From Bradyrhizobium sp. (GTDB lineage Bacteria > Pseudomonadota > Alphaproteobacteria > Rhizobiales > Xanthobacteraceae), in assembly GCA_028290165.1 (NCBI GenBank), contig JAQGKJ010000644.1:1-5428 (forward strand): 5,428 bases of DNA. The letters are read 5' to 3'. The notes below the pieces were generated by a model that did no database searches, was not told the DNA's origin, and worked only from the letters and a program-made list of their open reading frames with translations. Below are positions 1 to 5,208 of the stretch, one piece after another. A program made the translations under genes and the position numbers. How positions within the stretch are numbered: the stretch's first letter is position 1; the number at the start of each line of letters is the position of its first letter.

Positions 1-975
1 GGCCGCGGATTTCTGGTCGAGGGATTGCCTGGCGATGGCGGCGAATCCCTCGCGCCATGATGGATGAGCCGGCTGCCAGTCGAGCTCCCGTTTGGCCTTG
101 CTATTCGATCCGGCCCGTACCTGCGTCATCATCGAAACCATATGTTCGCCTGCCACAAGGCGGGCGATCCAGGCCGGCAGATGGAACGGCGGCTTTGCCC
201 CGAGCATTTGCGCCAGCCCGGGAAGCCAGTCCCTGACCTGGGCCGGTTCGTCGTCCACGATGTTGTAGATGTTGCCGGCCTTGCCGCGCTCGACTGCCCT
301 GACCGTTGCGGCCGCGGCATCATCGACATGGACGAACGACCACCAACCCGCACCGTCGCCGATCAACGGCACGCGGCGATGACGGATCTGATCCAGCATC
401 GAGCGATCGAACACCCCGGTCCCTGGTCCGTAGAATGCGCCATAGCGCAGAACGATGCCTTCGGGACTGGACGAGCCGGTGACGGTCGCTTCGAGGTAGC
501 GGATCGCCTCGAGGGTGCGACGAAGTTCTTCCGGCGGATTGGGATCGAGTTCGTCGGCTTCGGTTTTGACCGAACCGCCCGCCCGCGCGAACGCCCAGCC
601 ACAAAAACTCTGGGCGATGAAGCGTTTGACGCCGGCTTCGCGCGCGGCCGCAAGCAAATTGTCGGTTCCCCGCGTCCTCAACGCGTTGCTGTTTGCGAAC
701 GCGCGATCGAAATGTCTGAGATCGGTCGCATCGCGCAGATCGGTCATTTCATGAATGACGACATCTGGCTTGGCGGAAGCGACGGCCTCGCGAACAGCCT
801 CGGCATCGAGGCCGTCGGCGACGACGGGTTCCGCGCCTGTTCTCCTAATGGGGTCGGCCTTCGCGGCCGTGCGGGTCAGCCCGGTGACCGAATGACCTGC
901 CGAGATCAGTGCGCCAATAAGCGGACGGCCCACGGCGCCAGTAGCGCCTGCAAATTCGCATGGTGAGATCCTCAT
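1..975 (-). CDS. NAD(P)-dependent epimerase/dehydratase (SDR), 3' end beyond window
   Basis: The minus-strand frame is open from an ATG at 975 to the left edge (325 codons, no stop), close to the usual 310-330 residues of this family, so only the last few residues are missing. A Rossmann nucleotide-binding motif GATGAVG lies at residues 10-16. The later segments RYGAFYGPGTG (177-187), SFVHVDDAA (about 213-221) and the C-terminal KRELDWQPAHPSW type signature (about 295-307) are typical of NAD-dependent epimerase/dehydratases. The canonical YxxxK is not seen: the position reads YLEAT (160-164), so this resembles atypical SDRs whose substrate is unknown. The N-terminus is odd. ATG 975 has no Shine-Dalgarno and gives MRISPCEFAGATG, with no hydrophobic first strand. 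ATG 961 has a good GAGGA 7 nt upstream but is in another frame and stops after 38 codons. A small indel near 952 would join the two. The family is clear; intactness is uncertain. Confidence 0.85.
   Translation of the reverse strand, partial: MRISPCEFAGATGAVGRPLIGALISAGHSVTGLTRTAAKADPIRRTGAEPVVADGLDAEAVREAVASAKPDVVIHEMTDLRDATDLRHFDRAFANSNALRTRGTDNLLAAAREAGVKRFIAQSFCGWAFARAGGSVKTEADELDPNPPEELRRTLEAIRYLEATVTGSSSPEGIVLRYGAFYGPGTGVFDRSMLDQIRHRRVPLIGDGAGWWSFVHVDDAAAATVRAVERGKAGNIYNIVDDEPAQVRDWLPGLAQMLGAKPPFHLPAWIARLVAGEHMVSMMTQVRAGSNSKAKRELDWQPAHPSWREGFAAIARQSLDQKSAA
969..973 (-). promoter_or_regulatory. Shine-Dalgarno GAGGA positioned for ATG 961
   Basis: GAGGA lies 7 nt before the ATG at 961-959. 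This is ideal spacing, and the codons after it (Met-Arg-Ile) match the normal start of this SDR family. The site therefore suggests the ancestral start was 961 and that the present reading frame from there is shifted relative to the rest of the gene. Confidence 0.5.
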
Positions 976-1017
976 ATTCGTTGCAACTGCCGCGGCAGGT
1001 AGTTCGGCCGAATATGA
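972..1017. repeat. Nested inverted repeat over the epimerase start region
   Basis: Perfect 9-bp arms TCATATTCG (972-980) and CGAATATGA (1009-1017) enclose a 12-bp perfect palindrome CTGCCGCGGCAG (987-998). The centres of the two symmetries lie within about 2 bp of each other. The left arm covers the ATG at 975 and part of the GAGGA ribosome site. It could be an operator, or an RNA hairpin that hides the translation start. Neither role can be proved from sequence alone. Confidence 0.5.
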
Positions 1018-1026
1018 ATTCAAGCG

Positions 1027-1075
1027 CGCAGGCGCATCGCCGTCATTGCGACGAGCGCCTGCGGGCAAGTCCCGC
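1027..1075. repeat. REP-like hairpins in the epimerase upstream gap
   Basis: CGCAGGCGC (1027-1035) and GCGCCTGCG (1055-1063) are perfect 9-bp arms. Inside them TCGC/GCGA can add four more pairs around CGTCATT. A second short hairpin follows and overlaps: GCGGG (1061-1065), loop CAAGT, CCCGC (1071-1075). The loop sequence CGTCATTGCGACGAGC resembles intergenic REP-type elements of Rhizobiales, but that resemblance is from memory and the copy would be degenerate. Confidence 0.45.
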
Positions 1076-1088
1076 ATTGTGGCCGCGC

Positions 1089-1140
1089 GAAGCGTCTGGA
1101 GCGCAATAAAGCAATAAAGAAGCGTCTGGAGCGCAATAAA
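1089..1140. repeat. 22-bp direct repeat with embedded GCAATAAA triplet
   Basis: Two identical 22-bp copies lie at 1089-1110 and 1119-1140 (30-bp period), beginning GAAGCGTCTGGAGCGC and ending AATAAA. The 8-mer GCAATAAA occurs at 1103-1110, again directly adjacent at 1111-1118, and at 1133-1140. The pattern fits local slippage duplication of a 30-bp unit plus a partial copy. The second copy abuts and supplies part of the U-tract of the terminator of the transpeptidase gene. Confidence 0.85.
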
Positions 1141-1162
1141 AAAGGCGCGCTACTGCGCGCCC
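1138..1162 (-). terminator. Intrinsic terminator of the L,D-transpeptidase gene
   Basis: Read on the minus strand, GGCGCGC (1161-1155), loop AGTA, GCGCGCC (1150-1144) forms a perfect 7-bp GC stem followed by six T (1143-1138), then ATT. It begins about 35 bp after the transpeptidase stop codon. Three A/T pairs can extend the stem past one bulged G, so weak action in the other direction is possible, but no plus-strand gene ends here. Confidence 0.88.
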
Positions 1163-1196
1163 TTTCGGAAATGATGTTTGACCCGGCATTGGCGCC

Positions 1197-2405
1197 CTAG
1201 CGCACCGTCACCGGCGCGGGTAGCGGCGGCACCACGGTAGGCTGCATGCCGGCGGTACCGCGCCCTTGCGCGGGCGGCGGCGCAGCAGCGCCGGCGGGTC
1301 CGGGCACGGGCTGGGCCGAAGCAGTAGCGGTTCCCGGCGGCGGGCCACCCGGCATAACGACCACGCGGGTGCCGACCTTGACGCGATCGAACAGGTCCGA
1401 GACGTCCTCGTTCAGCATGCCGATGCAGCCCGAGGAAACGAATTTACCGATCGTCGAGGGCTGGTTGGTACCGTGGATGCGATAGACGGTGTTGCCGAGA
1501 TACATCGCGCGCGCACCCAGCGGATTGCCGGGACCGCCGGCCATGAAGCGCGGCAGATAGGGCTGACGCTCGATCATCTCGGTCGGCGGATGCCAATCCG
1601 GCCACTCGGCCTTGCGCGAGATCTTTTGCACGCCGGTCCAGGTAAAACCGTCGCGGCCGACACGGACGCCATAGCGGATCGCGTGCCCACCGCCCAGCAC
1701 GTAATAGAGGTAGGTGTTCGGCGTATCGACGATCAGCGTTCCCGCCGGCTCCTTGGTGGCGAACGCGACTTCCTGCCGGCGCAGGTTCGGCGCGAGCTGC
1801 ACCGGGGCGACCTCCGGCTGTTCATCCGGCGGCAGCGCAGACAACACCATCGGCCTGCCGTCGGCGCCCATGGGAGGCTGCACCGATCCGGTGACGCCGG
1901 TCGGTGCCCCGACGCCCTCCGGCGGACGAAGGGCGCGATCATCCCGGTTGGGATCGACGCCGGGAGGGGGCATGCGCGGATCGCCGTTGCCGCGGTCCGA
2001 ATAAATCACCGGCGGCGGCCCGTCGGGGCGGCCATAACGGGGGTCATTCGGCGAAAGGATCGGGCCGGTCGGTACGCCGCGGTCGGTATAGACCGGCGGG
2101 GCACCATAGGGACGGCCATAGCGCGGATCATCAGGCGAAAGAACCGGGCCGGGCGGCGGCAGCGCCGCCGAACTCTGCGGGTTCGGCCCCTCGTCATCTT
2201 CCAGCGCGTCGAAATCCGGCGCGCCGGGACCGCGGCGATAGTCGGCCGGATAGCCACTGGGTGGATAAGCCGGCGGGTATGGCTGGGGCGCCGTCGAATA
2301 GACCGCACCGGGGGGTGGATAGCCCTGCTGCGCAAGCGCGAGCGAAGTTCCTGCCGCGCCGGCCGCCACGGCAGCACCAATCGTCAGAATGTGTTTGATC
2401 ATCAT
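1197..2405 (-). CDS. Exported L,D-transpeptidase (YkuD domain), proline-rich
   Basis: The product (402 aa from ATG 2405) should form or remodel 3-3 peptidoglycan cross-links, or attach proteins to peptidoglycan, in the periplasm. Residues 1-25 are a signal peptide: MMIKH, a hydrophobic Ala/Gly stretch, then LALAQQ with likely cleavage after ALA. Residues 26-215 are Pro/Gly/Tyr-rich and hold a two-copy repeat. The YkuD domain spans about 222-354 and contains IHGTNQPS (catalytic-site His311) and SSGCIGM (nucleophile Cys327). A Pro/Ala tail follows. The residue two after the Cys is Gly where Arg is usual in YkuD motifs. Upstream in-frame codons reach 2501, but they precede the signal peptide and look non-coding. 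ATG 2405 or 2402 fits better, with AAGAG just upstream. It diverges from the gene at 2768 and ends at a strong terminator. Domain assignment is secure; the exact reaction is inferred. Confidence 0.93.
   Translation of the reverse strand: MMIKHILTIGAAVAAGAAGTSLALAQQGYPPPGAVYSTAPQPYPPAYPPSGYPADYRRGPGAPDFDALEDDEGPNPQSSAALPPPGPVLSPDDPRYGRPYGAPPVYTDRGVPTGPILSPNDPRYGRPDGPPPVIYSDRGNGDPRMPPPGVDPNRDDRALRPPEGVGAPTGVTGSVQPPMGADGRPMVLSALPPDEQPEVAPVQLAPNLRRQEVAFATKEPAGTLIVDTPNTYLYYVLGGGHAIRYGVRVGRDGFTWTGVQKISRKAEWPDWHPPTEMIERQPYLPRFMAGGPGNPLGARAMYLGNTVYRIHGTNQPSTIGKFVSSGCIGMLNEDVSDLFDRVKVGTRVVVMPGGPPPGTATASAQPVPGPAGAAAPPPAQGRGTAGMQPTVVPPLPAPVTVR
1989..2150 (-). repeat. Tandem repeat in the transpeptidase linker (2 copies, 28-residue period)
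   Basis: Two copies of a unit reading roughly GP[VI]LSP[DN]DPRYGRP, then a G-P-P-V-Y stretch and [TS]DRG, occupy residues 86-110 and 114-139 of the transpeptidase (DNA 2150-2076 and 2066-1989). The second copy has one extra Ile. The DNA copies are similar but diverged, so the duplication is not recent. The sequence predicts an extended, disordered spacer between signal peptide and catalytic domain, perhaps to span the periplasm or contact peptidoglycan. Confidence 0.8.
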
Positions 2406-2767
2406 CGCTCTTGTATAGTCCCCAAGCCGACACCGGACCGTTAACGGCAGATGGCCGAAGATAGCGGCGCATTCAAGACAAATCCGCGAAATTCGGCCCA
2501 ATTACAGTAATTTGTGATGTTCCCGGGCGTACCGTTGCAACGAAGCCTCACCGGTTAAGGAAACGTTTTCCGGCACACGGAAGGCCATTCGCGCCGCCGA
2601 TTTTTAACGAACGCCGGGAGGCCGTTGCGCTATCCTGAAATCAGCCTGATTCGCTGCGCATCGGCGCTGTCCGCTGCGCCGCGAACGCGGCCAGTTCGGT
2701 GATCACCGCGTTCCCCACGGCTCAAGGGCCTTCGAGAAACCCGATCGAAGGCGGAACTTGCCTCTCC
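2406..2767. other. Divergent intergenic region with small palindromes
   Basis: This 362-bp stretch separates two divergent genes and must hold both promoters if each is transcribed from its own. It contains AATTACAGTAATT (2500-2512, symmetric about one base), GGAAACGTTTTCC (2559-2571, imperfect) and AATCAGCCTGATT (2639-2651, symmetric about one base). Part of 2480-2520 is AT-rich compared with its surroundings. I could not place a convincing -35/-10 pair or an EcfG-type GGAAC/CGTT pair at normal spacing. From 2699 (GTG) the plus frame is already open into the downstream gene. Confidence 0.55.
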
Positions 2768-3601
2768 ATGCTCCCCGGCTTCCGTTTTTTGTTCGCCGCG
2801 ATCGTCTTGTCGATGTCGATACTGGTCTTCGGGCTTGGCGCGGCGGCGTTGCTGCGCGCGGCTCACGAAGCGTTTGCCAGCAACCCCTCCTGGCACATGG
2901 CCCCCGAGACGATGTTTGCGCAGCAAGGCGAGGCCACAAAGCCCGCGCTGGCGATGCTGCGCGTCGAACCGCAGCCCGCGGAGCAAAAGCCTTCCGAGCA
3001 GAAGCCAGCGGATAATCTCCCAGAGTCTGCCGCGCCGGCGGAGACGGCTACGATCGTGCCGGCACCCGAGCAGACGGCGACCGTTTCGGCGCCGGACGAG
3101 CCTGAAAGGATCGCTGCACTGAAGCCGGAGGAATCCTCGCCGCCTGAAATCGCAAAGCCCGAAAACGCAAAGTCCGAAATCCCGGCTACGGAAATTCCAG
3201 CTCAAAGCGAGGCAGCCTCGGCCCAGGCCACCACGCCTGCGCCCGCCGATGAAACGAAAATGGCGGCAACCGAGCAGGTCGTACCGCCGGCGAACGACGC
3301 CAGCCCGGCCGCATCTGAACAAATCAGCGCCCCGGCTTCGCCGGAGGCCGAGGGCGCCCCAGCGAAGATCGCAACCTTCGGCGGTCCGCCCGTCACCGTC
3401 GAGACGCCGCCGCCCGCGAAGGTGGACAACGCCAAGCCGGACCGGAGCGCCATCAAGAAGCGATTGCAGGCGCGGCGGGCGGCCCAGCGGCGCAAGATCG
3501 CCGCGCGCGCCCGCGTGGTGGCGCGGCAAGCGCCGCAGCAGCCGGCCAATCCGTTTGCGCAGCCATACCCCCAGCCGCCGGCGGCGGCACGCAGCCACTG
3601 A
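2768..3601 (+). CDS. Membrane-anchored Pro/Ala/Glu-rich hypothetical protein
   Basis: I do not recognise a characterised family. From ATG 2768 the protein has 277 residues. One hydrophobic helix (about residues 5-28, beginning FRFLFAAIVLSMSIL) follows a short start and is a probable signal anchor. Residues about 60-205 are low-complexity, rich in Pro, Ala, Glu and Lys, with small repeats such as EQKPSEQKPA and EIPATEIPAQ. Residues 230-254 are strongly basic (KKRLQARRAAQRRK and on), followed by a Pro/Gln tail. The charge pattern is acidic middle, basic end, which suggests a spacer that reaches a negatively charged partner. That is inference. A GTG at 2699 would add 23 residues in front of the hydrophobic segment; I prefer 2768 because it puts the anchor at the N-terminus, although neither start has a clear Shine-Dalgarno. 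The gene diverges from the transpeptidase and converges on sseA with a 26-bp gap. Confidence 0.75.
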   Translation: MLPGFRFLFAAIVLSMSILVFGLGAAALLRAAHEAFASNPSWHMAPETMFAQQGEATKPALAMLRVEPQPAEQKPSEQKPADNLPESAAPAETATIVPAPEQTATVSAPDEPERIAALKPEESSPPEIAKPENAKSEIPATEIPAQSEAASAQATTPAPADETKMAATEQVVPPANDASPAASEQISAPASPEAEGAPAKIATFGGPPVTVETPPPAKVDNAKPDRSAIKKRLQARRAAQRRKIAARARVVARQAPQQPANPFAQPYPQPPAAARSH

Positions 3602-3627
3602 AGCTCTTGCACTGAATTTTTTGACGA

Positions 3628-4488
3628 TCAGGCCGGGCCGGTCGCGACCGGCGGCCCTTCGGGCAGACCCCATTCAGCCCATGAGCCGTCATATAGCGCC
3701 GACCCGCGCACGCCGAGCCGGTACAGCGCCAGCGTCAGCACCAGCGCGGAGACGCCGGAGCCGCAGGTCGTCACGATCGGTTTTGTCAGTTCAACTCCGG
3801 CGCCGGCGAACGCCTTCCGCAATTCCTCCAGCGGCTTCATCGCGCCGGTCTTCGCATCGAACAATTCGGCATAGGGCACGTTGCGGCTGCCCGGGATGTG
3901 CCCGGAGCGGCGCCCCGGCCACGGCTCGGCGACGCTGCCTTCGAAACGCGGGCGCGGCCGCGCATCGACCAATTGCTCAGCGTGCGTTTCCAGATTGCCG
4001 AGCAATTGCTCTTTGCTGCGGACGAAGCCCGGATCGAGGCTGGCCTGGAATCTTCCGGGTTTTGGAGTGACCTTGCCGGAATGGGTCGGGCGTCCCTCGC
4101 GCAGCCATTTCTTCAAGCCCCCGTCCAGCACCTTCACGTTGCGATGGCCGAACGACAGCAACATCCACCACGCCCGGGGCGCGGCGACCCAGGCGCCGGA
4201 ATCGTAGGCGACCACGGTATCGCCAGAGGAAATGCCGAGCGCCGCGACATCGCGCGCGAACTGCGCGGCGTTCGGATACATATGCGGCCGCGGATCGTTC
4301 GGATCGGCGATCGTATTGACGTTGAAGAACACCGCGCCCGGAATATGCGCGCCGAGATAGTCGTCCGACGGCAGCGGCAGCACGCCCGGCATCTTGTAGG
4401 ACGCATCGATGATCCTGACCTTTGGATTGTCGAGACGGGCGGCGAGCCAGTCGGTTGTGACCAGCGGATCGTCGGGGGAAGGCGACAT
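3628..4488 (-). CDS. sseA: Thiosulfate/3-mercaptopyruvate sulfurtransferase (tandem rhodanese domains)
   Basis: The 286-residue product transfers sulfane sulfur from 3-mercaptopyruvate (or thiosulfate) to thiols or cyanide, normally in the cytoplasm. The N-terminal rhodanese domain (about 8-130) carries YDSGAWVAAPRAWW in place of an active loop and is the usual non-catalytic half. The C-terminal domain (about 150-275) has DARPRPRF, GHIPGSRNVPY, the active-site loop CGSGVSA with Cys242, and the closing signature YDGSWAEWG. CGSGV[ST]A is the loop associated with mercaptopyruvate preference, unlike the CRKGVT type of true rhodaneses. Length matches the family. Start 4488 was chosen because AAAGGA precedes it by 9 nt; in-frame codons up to 4578 run into a palindromic repeat and are not coding. 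It lies downstream of another rhodanese gene in the same direction. Confidence 0.93.
   Translation of the reverse strand: MSPSPDDPLVTTDWLAARLDNPKVRIIDASYKMPGVLPLPSDDYLGAHIPGAVFFNVNTIADPNDPRPHMYPNAAQFARDVAALGISSGDTVVAYDSGAWVAAPRAWWMLLSFGHRNVKVLDGGLKKWLREGRPTHSGKVTPKPGRFQASLDPGFVRSKEQLLGNLETHAEQLVDARPRPRFEGSVAEPWPGRRSGHIPGSRNVPYAELFDAKTGAMKPLEELRKAFAGAGVELTKPIVTTCGSGVSALVLTLALYRLGVRGSALYDGSWAEWGLPEGPPVATGPA
3637..3652. repeat. 16-bp perfect palindrome at the convergent gene ends
   Basis: GCCGGTCGCGACCGGC is its own reverse complement and lies inside the last codons of sseA (Pro-Val-Ala-Thr-Gly), just beyond the convergent plus-strand gene. It could slow polymerase from both sides, but no T-run follows on either strand, so it is not an intrinsic terminator. 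Confidence 0.5.
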
Positions 4489-4497
4489 GGTACAATA

Positions 4498-4503
4498 TCC
4501 TTT
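4498..4503 (-). promoter_or_regulatory. Shine-Dalgarno of sseA
   Basis: AAAGGA on the minus strand, 9 nt before ATG 4488. It decides the start against upstream in-frame starts at 4509 and 4578, neither of which has a comparable site. Confidence 0.75.
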
Positions 4504-4510
4504 CAACATT

Positions 4511-4595
4511 CGTCGTGGCCGGGCTTGTCCCGGCCATCCACTTCCTTTTGCGTCGAAGGACGTGGATGCACGGCACAAGGCCGGGCATGACGGGG
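4511..4595. repeat. Palindromic intergenic element of Bradyrhizobium type
   Basis: The left arm starts CGTCGTGGCCGGGCTTGTCC (4511) and the right arm ends GGCCGGGCATGACG (about 4591). The arms match in 28 of 35 positions as inverted repeats around a roughly 11-base centre (4546-4556). Sequences of the form TGGCCGGGCTTGTCCCGGCC ending in ATGACG are, from memory, highly repeated between genes in Bradyrhizobium and Rhodopseudomonas. It fills most of the 146-bp gap between the rhodanese stop and sseA and can fold into a long RNA hairpin that might end or stabilise the upstream message. Confidence 0.75.
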
Positions 4596-4634
4596 GACTG
4601 ACGGATGCGCCCCGCCTTAACCCTTCTTCTTCGG

Positions 4635-5030
4635 CTAGAATTTCTCGACCGGACCGCCGGCGTCGCGCCAGGCGGCGAAGCCGCCGCCCAGATGGGCGAC
4701 CGGCTTCAGTCCCATGTCCTGCGCGGTTTTCGCCGCCAGTGCCGAACGCATGCCGCCGGCGCAGTGAAAGATGAACTTCTTGTCGCTCTGAAAGATCGGC
4801 TTGGCATAGGGGCTCGCCGGGTCGATCCAGAATTCCAGCATGCCGCGGGTGCAGGAGAACGCGCCGGGAATTTTTCCGTCGCGCTCGATCTCGCGGGGAT
4901 CGCGGATATCGACAATCACGACGTCGTCGCTTTTTGCCGCCTCGATGGCTTGCGCGGCGCTTACCGTTTGGATCTCCGCATTAGCCTCGTCGATCAGGGA
5001 TTTGATACCGCGGTGAATGGTCTGGGGCAT
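4635..5030 (-). CDS. Single-domain rhodanese-like sulfurtransferase
   Basis: The 131-residue protein is one rhodanese domain with a short N-terminal helix (MPQTIHRGIKSLIDEANAEI). VVIVDIRDPREIERDGKIPGA (about 38-58) is the conserved Asp/Arg stretch with the G-x-IPGA turn. FIFHCAGGMRSALA holds the catalytic Cys90 and the six-residue loop C-A-G-G-M-R-S that cradles the persulfide. HLGGGFAAWRDAGGPVEK closes the domain. The loop length suits sulfur substrates rather than phosphate. No signal peptide is seen, so it should be cytosolic. The start is ATG 5030, with GGGAGG 10 nt upstream; a TTG at 5048 lies before that site and is rejected. It lies between a truncated VWA gene and sseA, all on the minus strand, with palindromic repeats in both gaps. 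Family certain, physiological sulfur donor unknown. Confidence 0.93.
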   Translation of the reverse strand: MPQTIHRGIKSLIDEANAEIQTVSAAQAIEAAKSDDVVIVDIRDPREIERDGKIPGAFSCTRGMLEFWIDPASPYAKPIFQSDKKFIFHCAGGMRSALAAKTAQDMGLKPVAHLGGGFAAWRDAGGPVEKF

Positions 5031-5040
5031 TTTTATCGTA

Positions 5041-5046
5041 CCTCCC
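5041..5046 (-). promoter_or_regulatory. Shine-Dalgarno of the rhodanese gene
   Basis: GGGAGG on the minus strand, 10 nt before ATG 5030. It is the strongest ribosome site in the window and decides against the TTG at 5048. Confidence 0.8.
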
Positions 5047-5052
5047 AATTTC

Positions 5053-5106
5053 CGTCATTCCGGGGCGATGCCAGCGGGTCCGGCCGCTGGCCGCCCCGGG
5101 ATGACG
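5053..5106. repeat. Palindromic intergenic element, second type
   Basis: CGTCATTCCGGGGCG (5053-5067) and CGCCCCGGGATGACG (5092-5106) pair in 14 of 15 positions. Inside, CCAGCGG (5071-5077) and CCGCTGG (5084-5090) form a second perfect 7-bp stem with a six-base loop. The outer arms have the CGTCATTCCGGGGCG form that I associate with abundant Rhizobiales intergenic repeats. It lies between the VWA gene and the rhodanese ribosome site and may act as a terminator or an mRNA-stabilising hairpin. Confidence 0.75.
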
Positions 5107-5115
5107 ACGATAGCT

Positions 5116-5208
5116 TTACCGCACCAGTTCCTTCATCGCGCCTTCCAGACCCTCGATCGTGATCGGGTACATGCGCTCCGAAAACAGCCGGCGGATGATG
5201 GTGGTGGA
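5116..5208 (-). pseudogene. Remnant 3' end of the VWA gene after an in-frame stop
   Basis: In the same frame as the VWA fragment, 30 codons follow the TAA: STTIIRRLFSERMYPITIEG then LEGAMKELVR, ending at TAA 5118-5116. This reads as a normal conserved C-terminus (QSTTIIRRLF with Q changed to stop). A single C-to-T change (CAA to TAA) explains it. There is no ribosome site to restart translation. Confidence 0.75.

Noticed and set aside
64..966. 300-codon plus-strand open frame opposite the epimerase
   Set aside because: The product has no recognisable domain and mirrors the antisense of a clear SDR gene; high GC gives long shadow frames.
1266..2444. 392-codon plus-strand frame opposite the transpeptidase
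   Set aside because: Arg/Gly-rich, no domain, fully antisense to the YkuD gene with its signal peptide and catalytic motif.
2480..2580. EcfG-type or sigma-70 promoter in the divergent gap
   Set aside because: GGAAC and CGTT do not occur at the expected 16-17 nt spacing, and no good -35/-10 pair could be fixed by eye.
2616..2702. Leader peptide starting TTG 2625 after GGGAGG, ending at TGA 2700-2702
   Set aside because: Only 3 nt between GGGAGG and TTG, no codon-use or homology support; chance is likelier.
3611..3625. T-run 3617-3622 as an intrinsic terminator of the plus-strand gene
   Set aside because: No stable hairpin directly upstream; only a CTGAA direct repeat is present.
2630..3673. 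347-codon minus-strand frame over the membrane-anchored protein
   Set aside because: Extreme Arg/Gly/Leu composition typical of antisense to Ala/Pro/Glu-rich coding DNA; it also covers an intergenic gap and the end of sseA.
4489..4578. N-terminal extension of sseA to 4578
   Set aside because: Those codons lie in the palindromic element and upstream of the ribosome site at 4498-4503; the family starts near residue MSPSPDDP.
3898..4590. 230-codon plus-strand frame opposite sseA
   Set aside because: Antisense shadow of a gene with clear rhodanese motifs and a good ribosome site.
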